From positions 1 through 32,223 of the forward strand of contig DATNPH010000154.1 in assembly GCA_036703315.1 (NCBI GenBank): DNA of 32,223 nucleotides. The letters are read 5' to 3'. The position numbers and the translations under genes were made by a program. Of this stretch, positions 8,739-15,934 are shown one piece after another (the stretch's first letter is position 1; each line of letters begins with the position of its first letter). A model generated the notes under the pieces. That model was given only the letters and a program-made list of their open reading frames with translations. It made no database searches and was not told the origin of the DNA. The DNA is from DATNPH01 sp036703315 (GTDB lineage Bacteria > Cyanobacteriota > Cyanobacteriia > Cyanobacteriales > Coleofasciculaceae).

Positions 8739-8956
8739 AAAATTTACGTCAATAAATTTAATTCGTTGGCAACAGAAACCCTTTGTTATCTGGGTCAAGA
8801 TACAAAGAGTGAAGCTGTTAATACAGCAAATCTATCTATTTACGGTAGTTTCAGAGCAAAAAAGACAATATCCGAGTAGTAGTTTTTCGCCACTACCATT
8901 TGCTCAGTCTCGAAGGCTGTTCCTCTACTTGGGATTGATAGTCAACTTCCTCGATA

Positions 8957-9102
8957 CGGGGTACTCCTAGTGAGGAGTAGTTTTGTCGGTGACAAAACTC
9001 CCCGATGAAAGACTAGTTGCGGATTGCCGTTTTCGGCACTGCGCCGTCCACACGCTTTCCCCAATTGCTCCGTTCTGCCTTCAAGCTGCTTAGGTTTCGG
9101 AG
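8957..9102 (-). ncRNA. Candidate structured RNA (omega/HEARO-like, or ssuA leader)
   Basis: On the minus strand this stretch folds into a chain of helices. CTCCG/CGGAG closes 9068-9102; CTTTC/GAAAG joins 9055-9059 to 9007-9011; inside it TGTGGA/TCCGCA (9047-9052 with 9018-9023) and TGCCG-AAAA-CGGCA (9025-9038). Then CGGGG/CCCCG (8957-8961 with 9000-9004) encloses two hairpins, GTTTTGTC/GACAAAAC and TACTCCT/AGGAGTA. One pair (9020 with 9050) is G-U on the minus strand but C-A on the plus strand, which points to the minus strand. It could be an orphan transposon-guide type RNA or a leader 200 bases before ssuA. Confidence 0.5.
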
Positions 9103-9158
9103 AATGGCAAAACTCAAAACTCACAGATGCATCCCTACTGCCAAAGCTTGGCTAACTA

Positions 9159-9201
9159 TTTGAGTAAAGTACGGTAATTTGCTCGAAATACAGTATTATT
9201 T
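9159..9201 (-). promoter_or_regulatory. Candidate shared operator upstream of ssuA
   Basis: TTTGAGTA (9159-9166) overlaps GTAAAGTACGGTAA (9164-9177), and GTATTATTT follows at 9193. A 13/14 match (GTAAAATACGGTAA) lies at 28672 before the flavoprotein gene, and TTTGAGTA plus GTATTATTT recur at 14878-14895. This suggests a common regulator of sulfur genes; untested. Confidence 0.35.
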
Positions 9202-9204
9202 GAT

Positions 9205-9520
9205 GAGTTGATACAGTAGCACAAACAGTTTGATAAAGCAAGTAAGCACACCCTGTAATTTGAGTAAAAACAAGAATATTGCCTTTACTTTGGAGATTCG
9301 CAAGGCTTCTAAGACCCAAACAAAGGCAAACATGGAAAAACTGGTAGAGTTAGTCCAATTGAAAGGAAGGGGCGATCGCTACCCGTCCCAACTCTCTGGA
9401 TGTAGTTGTAGCGACCCGGTCAAAAGAGGCTACTGCTCCTGCTATGGTCAGCCGCCTGATTAATCTGGGTTGGCAAGTTAGAGTAACCTTATCAACCATT
9501 GGTGTCAACTTAAGATTGGC
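9205..9520. other. Gene-poor stretch, possible coding debris
   Basis: No convincing gene. A plus-strand frame from about 9368 encodes ATRPNSLDVVVATRSKE and on to MVSRLINLGWQV, which looks protein-like but has stops upstream and runs into the repeat at 9521. The overlapping frame to 9463 starts at TTG and is Cys-rich. Either could be debris of a lost gene; I cannot name it. Confidence 0.25.
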
Positions 9521-9608
9521 TTGGCGGTTGAAACCGCAGCTACAGAAACAAAACCCGCCGACGCGGGTTTCAAGAGCCTGTATTTTTCGTTAGTTCGCGT
9601 AGGCGAAC
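9521..9608 (+). repeat. Hairpin repeat, copy 1 (same family as 12031-12152)
   Basis: Two hairpins in series: GGCGGTTGAAACCGC, then the linker GCTACAGAAACAAA, then ACCCGCCGACGCGGGT, and a tail with TTAGTTCGCGTAGGCGAAC. The copy at 12031-12152, read on the minus strand, has the same plan: GGCGATTAGAAATCGC, GCTACACAAACAAA, GCCTGCCTCCGCAGGC, TTAGTTCGCGCAGGCGGAC. The linker and tail are conserved while stems vary with pairing kept. Confidence 0.7.
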
Positions 9609-9689
9609 AAATGATTAAACACCTGATGCTCAAAGGATATTTGACTTTTGATTTGTGAGTTTTGACTTCCAACAGAGCTGTGACATCCT

Positions 9690-9717
9690 CCCCCGCTATA
9701 ATCGATGCAAGCGGGGG
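9690..9717 (-). terminator. CCCCCGC/GCGGGGG hairpin after the 118-aa secreted protein gene
   Basis: Seven-base perfect stem (9690-9696 with 9711-9717). It lies 24 bases past the stop of the minus-strand gene at 9741, so it can end that transcript. Its context (GTGACATCCTC on one side) resembles the ends of IS200/IS605 elements in cyanobacteria, so it may be a captured IS end. Confidence 0.6.
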
Positions 9718-9740
9718 ACTTATCCACCAAATCCTATTCA

Positions 9741-10097
9741 TTAACCGCCCATGCTTTGAAAATCTCTTAGCTGATCGTCAACAGCATTGATATAGCCTCG
9801 GTTAATTAGAGCTTCCTCCGAAAGTCGATTCGCTGCGATCGCACTCTTGACGAGATCTTCTGCACGAATTTGTCCGTTGGCGTAGGCAGTGACTAACGCC
9901 ATGTAACCGGGAATTCCCTGCTCTACAAAGTCGCCTCGATAAGCCTGGTAGGCAAGATGAAATGGTGCGATCCGATTGATAGAAGACGAAGTGTTTTGTA
10001 CTTTGGGAGCGGATGGTGTTTCTTGCGATCGGGCAGCAGGTGCAACGACAACGGACACTAGCAAAAGGGACAAGCCGCCAATAATTAGACGTTTCAT
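9741..10097 (-). CDS. Small secreted hypothetical protein, 118 aa
   Basis: Signal peptide MKRLIIGGLSLLLVSVVVAP, probably cut after AARS. The mature part is one compact helical domain: IAPFHLAYQAYRGDFVEQGI, then YMALVTAYANGQIRAEDLVK, then NRGYINAVDDQL. No cysteines and no catalytic-looking motif. I do not recognise a named family. It ends in a strong hairpin and is preceded by a 230-base leader region with nested inverted repeats, so the mRNA leader may be structured. Confidence 0.65.
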   Translation of the reverse strand: MKRLIIGGLSLLLVSVVVAPAARSQETPSAPKVQNTSSSINRIAPFHLAYQAYRGDFVEQGIPGYMALVTAYANGQIRAEDLVKSAIAANRLSEEALINRGYINAVDDQLRDFQSMGG

Positions 10098-10151
10098 GGT
10101 AAATTTATTTCTGGAAATTTTTTCAATTTTTGTTTTGTTGAATAGCTTGTT

Positions 10152-10221
10152 GGTGTTATCTAACTGGACTTCAGCACCATTGCACTACAGTTCAGCGGCT
10201 AGACAGCCGAAGTCCAACACC
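10152..10221 (-). other. Nested inverted repeats in the leader of the 118-aa gene
   Basis: GGTGTT (10152-10157) pairs with AACACC (10216-10221), GGACTT (10166-10171) with AAGTCC (10210-10215), and CGGCT (10196-10200) with AGCCG (10205-10209). The three stems nest. They lie 55-125 bases before the start of the minus-strand gene and could form a leader RNA structure. A second, looser hairpin (CCTGT/ACAGG around CTCTC/GAGAG) lies near 10253-10302. Confidence 0.35.
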
Positions 10222-10327
10222 TTTTTTGCAACAAAGCAATAGCCTCACCCGGCCTGTAACAACTCTCTACAAGCCGAACTTTCTTGAGAGAGGCAACAGG
10301 TAACAGCATGAATATCTATAGCTCTAG

Positions 10328-10558
10328 CTATTTAGTTTTATTGTTCAAAACTTTTGAACAACATAAATATAAGTCTTGTGGGTGAAGTGAAGCAAGTAAT
10401 TTTTGACAACTTAAAATCAAGCTATCTGACAAATCCTGTTTTAATTGACAAATAGCTGAGTACAAATACTCTGCCTCCCTAAATAGTAGGGTGACTTCAC
10501 TATCAATTTCTTGAAATCTTGGCTTTCCTTGCCTCTGTAGTTGAGTGCAACAAGACAA
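10328..10558 (-). CDS. Possible small protein, 76 aa, weak support
   Basis: Open frame from a TTG codon at 10558; no ATG and no ribosome binding site. The centre (EIDSEVTLLFREAEYLYSAI) would form amphipathic helices with heptad spacing. Three cysteines are scattered through it. It resembles nothing I know. It could be a small regulatory or structural protein or a chance open frame in AT-rich DNA. Confidence 0.25.
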   Translation of the reverse strand: MSCCTQLQRQGKPRFQEIDSEVTLLFREAEYLYSAICQLKQDLSDSLILSCQKLLASLHPQDLYLCCSKVLNNKTK

Positions 10559-10831
10559 TCAGTACTCGATCAAAGCTGGCTTGGGAAAGAAGCCTACTGC
10601 AACTTGGTAAGGCAAACTCCTCTGACCTAGAGTTAAGAAACAACTTGCGTTTTTAGAGTCGGCTGTGCAATAATCTCGAACTATAATACTTATTGTCTAT
10701 CGATTTAGCGTATTTTATTTGGCATAGACATCTTGGTGCGGTAACGACTTATGATGACTTTTGCAAGAAGTCGAATCTGTCGTCTGATTCTAGTTGGCTT
10801 TTGCCTTAAATCTCTAAGCGCTCAAGTATGA

Positions 10832-11248
10832 ATGGAACTCATGAAATTGCTCTATCATCCCGAAAGGACAAATATCTCCATACCAGGTATTTTGTACGCT
10901 CTAGGCGACCCGATCCGCCTGGAAATCGTCAAGCGTCTAGCGATAGAAGGAGAACAAACTTGTGTTGGTTTAGAACTCCTGATCGCTAAGTCAACTCTGT
11001 CTTATCACCTTAAAGTGCTACGGGAGGCAGGCGTTATCTACTGTCGCAAAGAAGGAACTCAGCAAATCAATTCTCTGCGTCGTGAGGATTTAGACGCTCT
11101 CTTTCCCAGCTTGCTTGATACAGTTTTACAAGTTTCTGAATCTTTTGAACCTACGTTCAGTAAACCTCTGGACGAAGCCAACCCAGGTTGTAACTTGGAA
11201 ATTTCTACTCAATCCAAGAAAGGTTTGTACTCGCACGCACCTAGCTAA
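10832..11248 (+). CDS. ArsR-family helix-turn-helix regulator
   Basis: 138 residues. Residues about 18-85 form a winged helix: GILYALGDPIRLEIVKRLAI, then TCVGLELLIAKSTLSYHLKV (recognition helix), then LREAGVIYCRKEGTQQINSL (wing). This is the ArsR/SmtB pattern, close to single-domain regulators without metal-site motifs: the ELCVCDL-type CxC signature of metal sensors is absent. The C-terminal 40 residues are polar and not typical, perhaps altered by a frameshift. A second in-frame ATG at 10841 is possible. No neighbouring gene on the plus strand suggests its target. Confidence 0.75.
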   Translation: MELMKLLYHPERTNISIPGILYALGDPIRLEIVKRLAIEGEQTCVGLELLIAKSTLSYHLKVLREAGVIYCRKEGTQQINSLRREDLDALFPSLLDTVLQVSESFEPTFSKPLDEANPGCNLEISTQSKKGLYSHAPS

Positions 11249-11418
11249 TGTACTACCTTCAAAGCACTGCACGACGCAACTCTGGAAACACTTTCGATAC
11301 TTTGTTCAACAGATAATCACCCTAGGTTCCGCGAAACTCACGCACACTCGCTTTATCCCAACGTTCATTAGTGTAGCGAGAGGCAAAAGAAAAGAGCTTT
11401 TTTGTTCATGTAGAACTA

Positions 11419-11613
11419 ATGATGCTAGATGAAAAACGCATTGTAGGAACTGATATCGCTACATGGTTTCTATTTCATCCTGATGATCTCGCTCATCGTC
11501 TTCAAGATCCGGCGGAATGGTGTTGGCATGAGTTTGCGATTAGCAAAGAGTTCGCCTCTGGTAATAATGATACAGCGTTTTCTAGGCTAGTGAAGTACAT
11601 CCCATCCTACTAG
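11419..11613 (+). CDS. Short protein fragment, 64 aa, possibly truncated
   Basis: Begins MMLDEKRIVGTDIATWFLFH and continues DDLAHRLQDPAEWCWHEFAI before losing coherence and stopping. The 'TDxATxxLFxPxxLAHRxxDPxEWW' type start is seen in small cyanobacterial proteins of unknown function, usually longer. It lies in the decayed zone between the ArsR gene and the GNAT debris, so a truncated gene is likely. Confidence 0.4.
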   Translation: MMLDEKRIVGTDIATWFLFHPDDLAHRLQDPAEWCWHEFAISKEFASGNNDTAFSRLVKYIPSY

Positions 11614-11661
11614 CCTATTTTCTAGAGGAGAAGAGAGAAACATTCACTGTACCTCACCAGT

Positions 11662-12030
11662 ATGGAAATCACTGTATCAGATCAGGATTTAATCCAACGG
11701 TTGTCTAGCATTTTGGAGCAGAAACTTCAGTAAGATTACCTTCAGTTGGAGTGGATTGAGGGATTAGAAACTTCATTACTGACGCGCCTAATCATTGGCA
11801 CAACTATTGGAAATACCGCCGCACTCGCACCCTTGATGGAAGATAAAACGTTGGAATTAAAGCAAGAGAATAGGGTTCAACTACAAATTCGTTCAGCAAC
11901 GTCGGAAGATATTACATCTATTGCCCTGTTGAGCCAAGAATTAGGCTACTCAACTTCCGAACAGGACGTGCAAGAGCGTCTCAGGCGATTTGAACAAGAC
12001 GCAGAACGAGGGGGAACATGCCAAATGTGT
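11662..12030 (+). pseudogene. Broken gene: unknown N-terminal part running into the front half of a GNAT acetyltransferase
   Basis: From ATG at 11662 the frame reads MEITVSDQDLIQRLSSILEQ, hits TAA at 11731, and continues in the same frame as LEWIEGLETSLLTRLIIGTT and then QLQIRSATSEDITSIALLSQ, ELGYSTSEQDVQERLRRF. The last part is the N-terminal half of a GNAT N-acetyltransferase (IRxATxxDIxxIxxLxxxLGY). The hairpin repeat starting at 12031 interrupts it at the end of alpha-2. The rest resumes after 12152. The first 50 residues may belong to a different, fused gene. Confidence 0.6.
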
Positions 12031-12152
12031 AAATTGTCCCTCAGACTGGAAGTCTGGGGAACCATACAAACTAAGTCCGCCTGCGCGAACTAATACATCT
12101 AGCCTGCGGAGGCAGGCTTTGTTTGTGTAGCCGCGATTTCTAATCGCCTGGT
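12031..12152 (-). repeat. Hairpin repeat, copy 2, inserted in the acetyltransferase gene
   Basis: About 122 bases with four palindromic parts: AGACTGGAAGTCT, a GTCCGCCTGCGCGAAC segment, CCTGCGGAGGCAGG and GCGATTTCTAATCGC. On the minus strand it matches the repeat at 9521 in linker (CTACACAAACAAA) and tail (TTAGTTCGCG, AGGCG). It separates two halves of one GNAT protein, so this is a real insertion. No open frame inside; likely mobilised in trans or by replication slippage. Confidence 0.7.
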
Positions 12153-12486
12153 ATTTTTGCAAAATTGGGATGCTCCCGAACGAGGGGTGTACGTTGCCTA
12201 TTTACCAATCAAATCAATTATTGGTTGGGTACACGTCTATGTTTCCGAGTCATTACTGACGGGTCGGCGGGCAGAAATAGACGGTTTAATTGCGAATGAA
12301 CTTTATCGGGGTTGCGGCACTGGACGGCTTTTGATGCAGTCTGCCGAGCAATGGGCGAAACAGCAAGAGTGCGATTCAGTTTACTTGCGTTCTAATATTG
12401 TGCGCCAAGACGCTCACATCTTCTATCAAAAAATTGGTTATACCTCAATCAAAACTCAGCTAAACAGCGATCGCGTTAATAGTCAG
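12153..12486 (+). pseudogene. Back half of the interrupted GNAT acetyltransferase
   Basis: In frame after the repeat: VFLQNWDAPERGVYVAYL, IIGWVHVYVSESLL, EIDGLIANELYRGCGTGRLL, AEQWAKQQECDSVYLRSNIV, HIFYQKIGYTSIKTQ. RGCGTGRLL is the acetyl-CoA binding loop (R/QxxGxG/A) and FYQKIGY the usual C-terminal motif. No stop separates it from the threonine synthase start at 12487: the two run together as one frame. Without its first half it cannot make a complete enzyme. Confidence 0.7.
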
Positions 12487-13251
12487 ATGAACGTCACACA
12501 TCTATATTGCTCATCGTGCGACAAAACGTATAAACTACGCCGTCTCTATAATCTCTGCGATTGCGGAAAGCCTCTGATGGTTGCCTACGATCTAGATCGC
12601 GCACAGACAACTCTCTCACGAGAAGCGCTTATGGGTCGCGTTTCCAGTTTGTGGCGCTACGAAGAGGTGCTGCCAGTTGAGGATAAAAGCAACCGTATCA
12701 CTCTTGGAGAAGGAATGACACCCCTGATCAAAGCTGAACGATTGGGGCAGCAACTGGGATGGGAGTTGCCGGACGTAATTCTGTATCCCACAGGTGGCGG
12801 AACAGGTTTGATTGGAATGTGGAAGGCATTCGATGAGATGGAGCGCATGGGTTGGATCGGTAGCCAGCGTCCCAGGATGGTTTCAGTTCAATCCGAAGGG
12901 TGTGCGCCTATTGTTCAGGCATTCCAGTCAGGTTCTCAGTTTGGCGCGGAAATAGCTAATGCCCATACGGTAGCATCAGGGCTGAGGGTGCCGCGAGCGA
13001 TCGGCGATTTCATTATGTTGGATATCCTTCACAAAAGTGGTGGTACTGCCGTTGCCGTAACAGATGAGGAACTGCTTGCAGCCGTCAAAGAAATCGCAAC
13101 GGCTGAAGGGATATTCGCAGCGCCTGAAGGTGGTGCTTGTTTGCCTGCCCTCAAACAATTAATTGTGCGAGGCGAGGTCAGTCGGGATGAAAGAATCGTA
13201 TTATTCAACACTGGGTCAGGACTAAAATATTTGGACGCTTTCCAGGATTAA
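12487..13251 (+). pseudogene. thrC: Threonine synthase with internal deletion of the PLP-lysine region
   Basis: 254 residues from ATG at 12487. The N-terminus has a zinc ribbon (LYCSSCDKTYKL ... YNLCDCGKPL) and TLGEGMTPLIKAERLGQQLG, then jumps directly to WELPDVILYPTGGGTGLIGM and on through the normal C-terminus to NTGSGLKYLDAF. In threonine synthases about 110-120 residues separate these, including the SFKxR motif whose lysine binds pyridoxal phosphate and the SxGN(A/S) substrate loop. Their loss keeps the frame but should abolish activity. The usual length is about 360-430. It is fused in frame to the acetyltransferase remnant upstream. A functional copy must exist elsewhere if the cell makes threonine. 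Confidence 0.85.
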
Positions 13252-13252
13252 A

Positions 13253-14047
13253 TTAATTACCAAGGAAGTTAAGAACAGCTTGGTTAAATTGTTCAGGTAT
13301 CTCATAAAAAAAGTTATGACCTCCACCTTCAAGAATGAGTAATTCAGCGTTGGGAAGACCTCTAGCTAGCTCTTGAGATAGCTTTACCGGAATCAACCTA
13401 TCTTCTTGACCAACCAAAACCAATGTTGGAGAAACTATTTGATTCAAATGGTTCAGACTATTATGTTCTATACAAGCAGCAACCTGCCCTGCAAATCCAT
13501 GAACAGTTGGTAGATAAGGATATTCTAAAGAGAGTTGTATTAAAGCTTCAACTTGTTCGGAGTTTTCAAAGAATTTTTCTGTAAATAACCAGGGCAATTG
13601 CGCTCTCATGCGTGTTTCTGGATTTACTTCTTCTTTGAGCATCCTCAACCACACTTGAATAATTTGTGTTGCCATTGGAGAGAGTTTCGCGGCTGTACCT
13701 GCTAAAATCAAGCTCCTAATTTTTTCCGGATATTTGAGCGCAAGCTTTTGGGCGATGAATCCACCCATAGAGAATCCTAAAACATGAGCATTATCGATCG
13801 CTAAAGCATTCAAGAAGGCAACTGTATCATCTACCATGATCTCCGTCGAGTAGGAGGATTTAGGAGCATCAGTCCTTCCGATTCCTCGATTATCGAATAG
13901 TATTACCTGGTACTTTTGTGAAAATGCAGGAGTTTGGTTTAGCCATGCACTACTGTCTAAACCTAGACCCTGAATTAAGACCAAAGGTTCTCCTTCTCCA
14001 TGTGTTTCATAGTACAAATGGATATCGTGAAGTTTGATAGTAGACAT
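13253..14047 (-). CDS. Alpha/beta-fold hydrolase
   Basis: 264 residues, full length for the family. The oxyanion motif LVLIQGLGLDSSAW and DNRGIGRTDAP come first, then the nucleophile elbow GFSMGG (Ser about 93), the acid QEDRLIP and the final His in GGGHNFFYE, so the triad is complete. The pattern resembles 3-oxoadipate enol-lactonase/BioH-like hydrolases, but the substrate is not predictable. It starts 9 bases after the stop of the SDR gene on the same strand, which indicates an operon. Confidence 0.85.
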   Translation of the reverse strand: MSTIKLHDIHLYYETHGEGEPLVLIQGLGLDSSAWLNQTPAFSQKYQVILFDNRGIGRTDAPKSSYSTEIMVDDTVAFLNALAIDNAHVLGFSMGGFIAQKLALKYPEKIRSLILAGTAAKLSPMATQIIQVWLRMLKEEVNPETRMRAQLPWLFTEKFFENSEQVEALIQLSLEYPYLPTVHGFAGQVAACIEHNSLNHLNQIVSPTLVLVGQEDRLIPVKLSQELARGLPNAELLILEGGGHNFFYEIPEQFNQAVLNFLGN

Positions 14048-14056
14048 ACTTCTTTC

Positions 14057-14746
14057 TCAAAAAGGCTCAACCCAAGGTCGCAATTCCACTTCCCATGTCC
14101 AAGCACTGCGAGGCTGGCGCAGAATGTTGAGATAAGTTTGGGCGATCGCATCTGGATCGAGCAAGCTATCCGGCTTGTCAGGTGGCTCGAAACGAGTCGC
14201 AGAACGAATTGACCCATCGATGACAAAATGCGCCACATGAATATTCTGAGGAGCCAGTTCGCGGGCAATGCTCTGAGCTAAACCCCGCAGGGCAAATTTA
14301 CCCATTGCAAATGGTGCAGATCGAGGATATCCCTTAACACTAGCGGAAGCACCTGTAAAGAAAATGGCTCCCCCGCCTAACTTCAACATTCGTTTAGCTG
14401 CTGCCTGTGCAACCAAAAAGCCGCCATATGCCGTGACTTCTAGCGCCTTAGCAACGTCGGTTGGGTCAAGCTCAATGAGCGAACCGGCAATCCGCAAACT
14501 CGGATTATAAACAACCACCGTTGGCGCTCCCAATTGCTGTTCGACATCCTGAAATAGTTGCTCTACTTCATCAGGTTTAGCAGCATCACAGGCAAAACTA
14601 ACAGCTCCAATCTCCTGAGATAATCCACTGAGCTTATCAGTTCGCCGTGCCGCTAAAGCGACTGTCATGCCTTCTGCTGCGAACAGTCGGGCTAATGATG
14701 CGCTCAGTCCGCCGCCAGCACCAATAATCAATGCTGTGGTTGTCAT
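14057..14746 (-). CDS. Short-chain dehydrogenase/reductase-like protein, catalytic Tyr replaced
   Basis: 229 residues of Rossmann fold. It begins TALIIGAGGGLSASLARLFA (modified TGxxxGxG site), then VALAARR and CDAAK for cofactor selection (Arg suggests NADP). The catalytic stretch reads FTGASASVKGYPRSAPFAMG followed by K: the Lys of YxxxK is present but the Tyr position is Phe (FAMGK). Such Phe variants exist in a branch of SDR proteins of unknown activity. First gene of the pair with the hydrolase. The upstream 300-base gap also serves the divergent GST. Confidence 0.8.
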   Translation of the reverse strand: MTTTALIIGAGGGLSASLARLFAAEGMTVALAARRTDKLSGLSQEIGAVSFACDAAKPDEVEQLFQDVEQQLGAPTVVVYNPSLRIAGSLIELDPTDVAKALEVTAYGGFLVAQAAAKRMLKLGGGAIFFTGASASVKGYPRSAPFAMGKFALRGLAQSIARELAPQNIHVAHFVIDGSIRSATRFEPPDKPDSLLDPDAIAQTYLNILRQPRSAWTWEVELRPWVEPF

Positions 14747-15047
14747 TCGCTTAATTTCTCCTGATTCAGATGGTGAATGATTTAAAGATAAACATACCTG
14801 TTACCAAAAAAACTTGTATTTCTGGAAAGATTATGAGATGCTTAATAACTAATTTACGATAAATCGGTCGATAAACTGTATTATTTATTTGAGTATAGGT
14901 ACTCTATACCGTCAGGGAGTTTGCTCCCTATGGGTCAACTCAAGTTCGCTTCGGCATTAGGCTGTTATTTGATTTGCGCTAATCCACATCGTTGCAACCC
15001 CGAACAGCCGCGATCGCAACAATAATTGATTGCAAGGAAAGCATTTC
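14747..15047. promoter_or_regulatory. Divergent promoter region between SDR and GST genes
   Basis: AACTGTATTATTT, then TTTGAGTA at 14888-14895, both of which recur upstream of ssuA (9159-9201). AGGGAG-TTTG-CTCCCT (14914-14929) is a perfect 6-bp hairpin nearer the GST gene. Probably holds the promoters for both directions; no gene inside. Confidence 0.4.
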
Positions 15048-15731
15048 ATGAGTAACGTACACCTGTATTTCGCCAAAGGCTCTACTTTCTCCCAACGAAC
15101 CCGTGTTGTTTTGTTGGAAAAAGGCATTGACTTTACTTCCACTGAAATTGACTTACAGAACAAACCAGAGGGGTTTACGCAGATTTCTCGCTATGGCAAA
15201 GTTCCTGCCATCAAGCATGGGGATGTCGAGATTTATGAATCCGCCATTATCAATGAATATCTCGATGAAGTCTTTCCGGAACCCCCTCTATTGCCCCGCA
15301 CTCCGGGAGAGAAAGCGATCGCTCGTATCTGGATCGACTACGCCAACACTCGCTTAGTACCTGCGTTTAACAAATTCCTGCGTGGTAAAGATCGCACCGA
15401 ACAGGAACAAGGGCGACGAGAATTTCTGGAATCCCTTTTGTACATTGAGCAAGAAGGATTAGGCAAACTGTCTGGTGATGGTTTGTACTGGTTAGGGGAG
15501 ACGTTTAGCTTAGTCGATATCAGTTTCTATCCTTGGTTTGAACGCTTGCCCGTCTTGGAACACTTCCGCAATTTCACGCTGCCACCCGAAACGCCTCGCT
15601 TGCAGCAATGGTGGAATCTAGTGCGCGATCGCAAGTCAGTTCGGGCAGTGGAAAATCCAGTGAGCTTTTATATAGAACGATTCACCAAAATTCTCGGTGA
15701 ACCTGCTGCCGTTGGTGCTGCTCAAAAGTAA
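15048..15731 (+). CDS. Glutathione S-transferase family protein
   Basis: 227 residues from ATG at 15048 with AAGGA about 10 bases upstream (a frame opening at 15030 is not needed). The N-terminal thioredoxin-like domain has FAKGSTFSQRTRVVLLEKGI, GKVPAI with the cis-Pro, and EIYESAIINEYLDE with the Glu-Ser glutathione-binding pair. The helical domain carries WLGETFSLVDISFYPW. It conjugates or transfers glutathione on organic compounds in the cytosol. It resembles plant-type tau/omega or bacterial beta-like GSTs with a Ser in the active site region. Next to the CmcJ-like oxygenase on the same strand, but 200 bases apart. Confidence 0.88.
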   Translation: MSNVHLYFAKGSTFSQRTRVVLLEKGIDFTSTEIDLQNKPEGFTQISRYGKVPAIKHGDVEIYESAIINEYLDEVFPEPPLLPRTPGEKAIARIWIDYANTRLVPAFNKFLRGKDRTEQEQGRREFLESLLYIEQEGLGKLSGDGLYWLGETFSLVDISFYPWFERLPVLEHFRNFTLPPETPRLQQWWNLVRDRKSVRAVENPVSFYIERFTKILGEPAAVGAAQK

Positions 15732-15742
15732 GGTATAGCAAA

Positions 15743-15766
15743 AGGCAGAGGGCAGAAGGCAGAAGG
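15743..15766. repeat. Short tandem repeat of GGCAGAG / GGCAGAA units
   Basis: GGCAGAGGGCAGAAGGCAGA, continuing AGG, directly after the GST stop. Same family as 1088, 18004, 20609 and 20934, in the opposite orientation to 1088. Confidence 0.7.
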
Positions 15767-15934
15767 AAAAGATTGACTGGTCAAGGTTTCAGTATCTTCC
15801 TTTGTCCTAACCTTTATGGCGACAGCTATAGAAATCATAATTGCTCATGTCTTTTCAATACGATTAGAGAATACCGACAGCAGACATTTTCGCCACGATT
15901 TATGCAGTCCAATTAATCTACAAGGTTGCAATCT

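Noticed and set aside
8942..9124. 60-aa minus-strand frame over the structured region
   Set aside because: The extensive base pairing explains the sequence better than a protein; residues show no motif.
9230..9463. 77-aa frame starting at TTG with several cysteines
   Set aside because: No start signal; the Cys cluster arises from a frame that overlaps another protein-like frame. Too weak to call.
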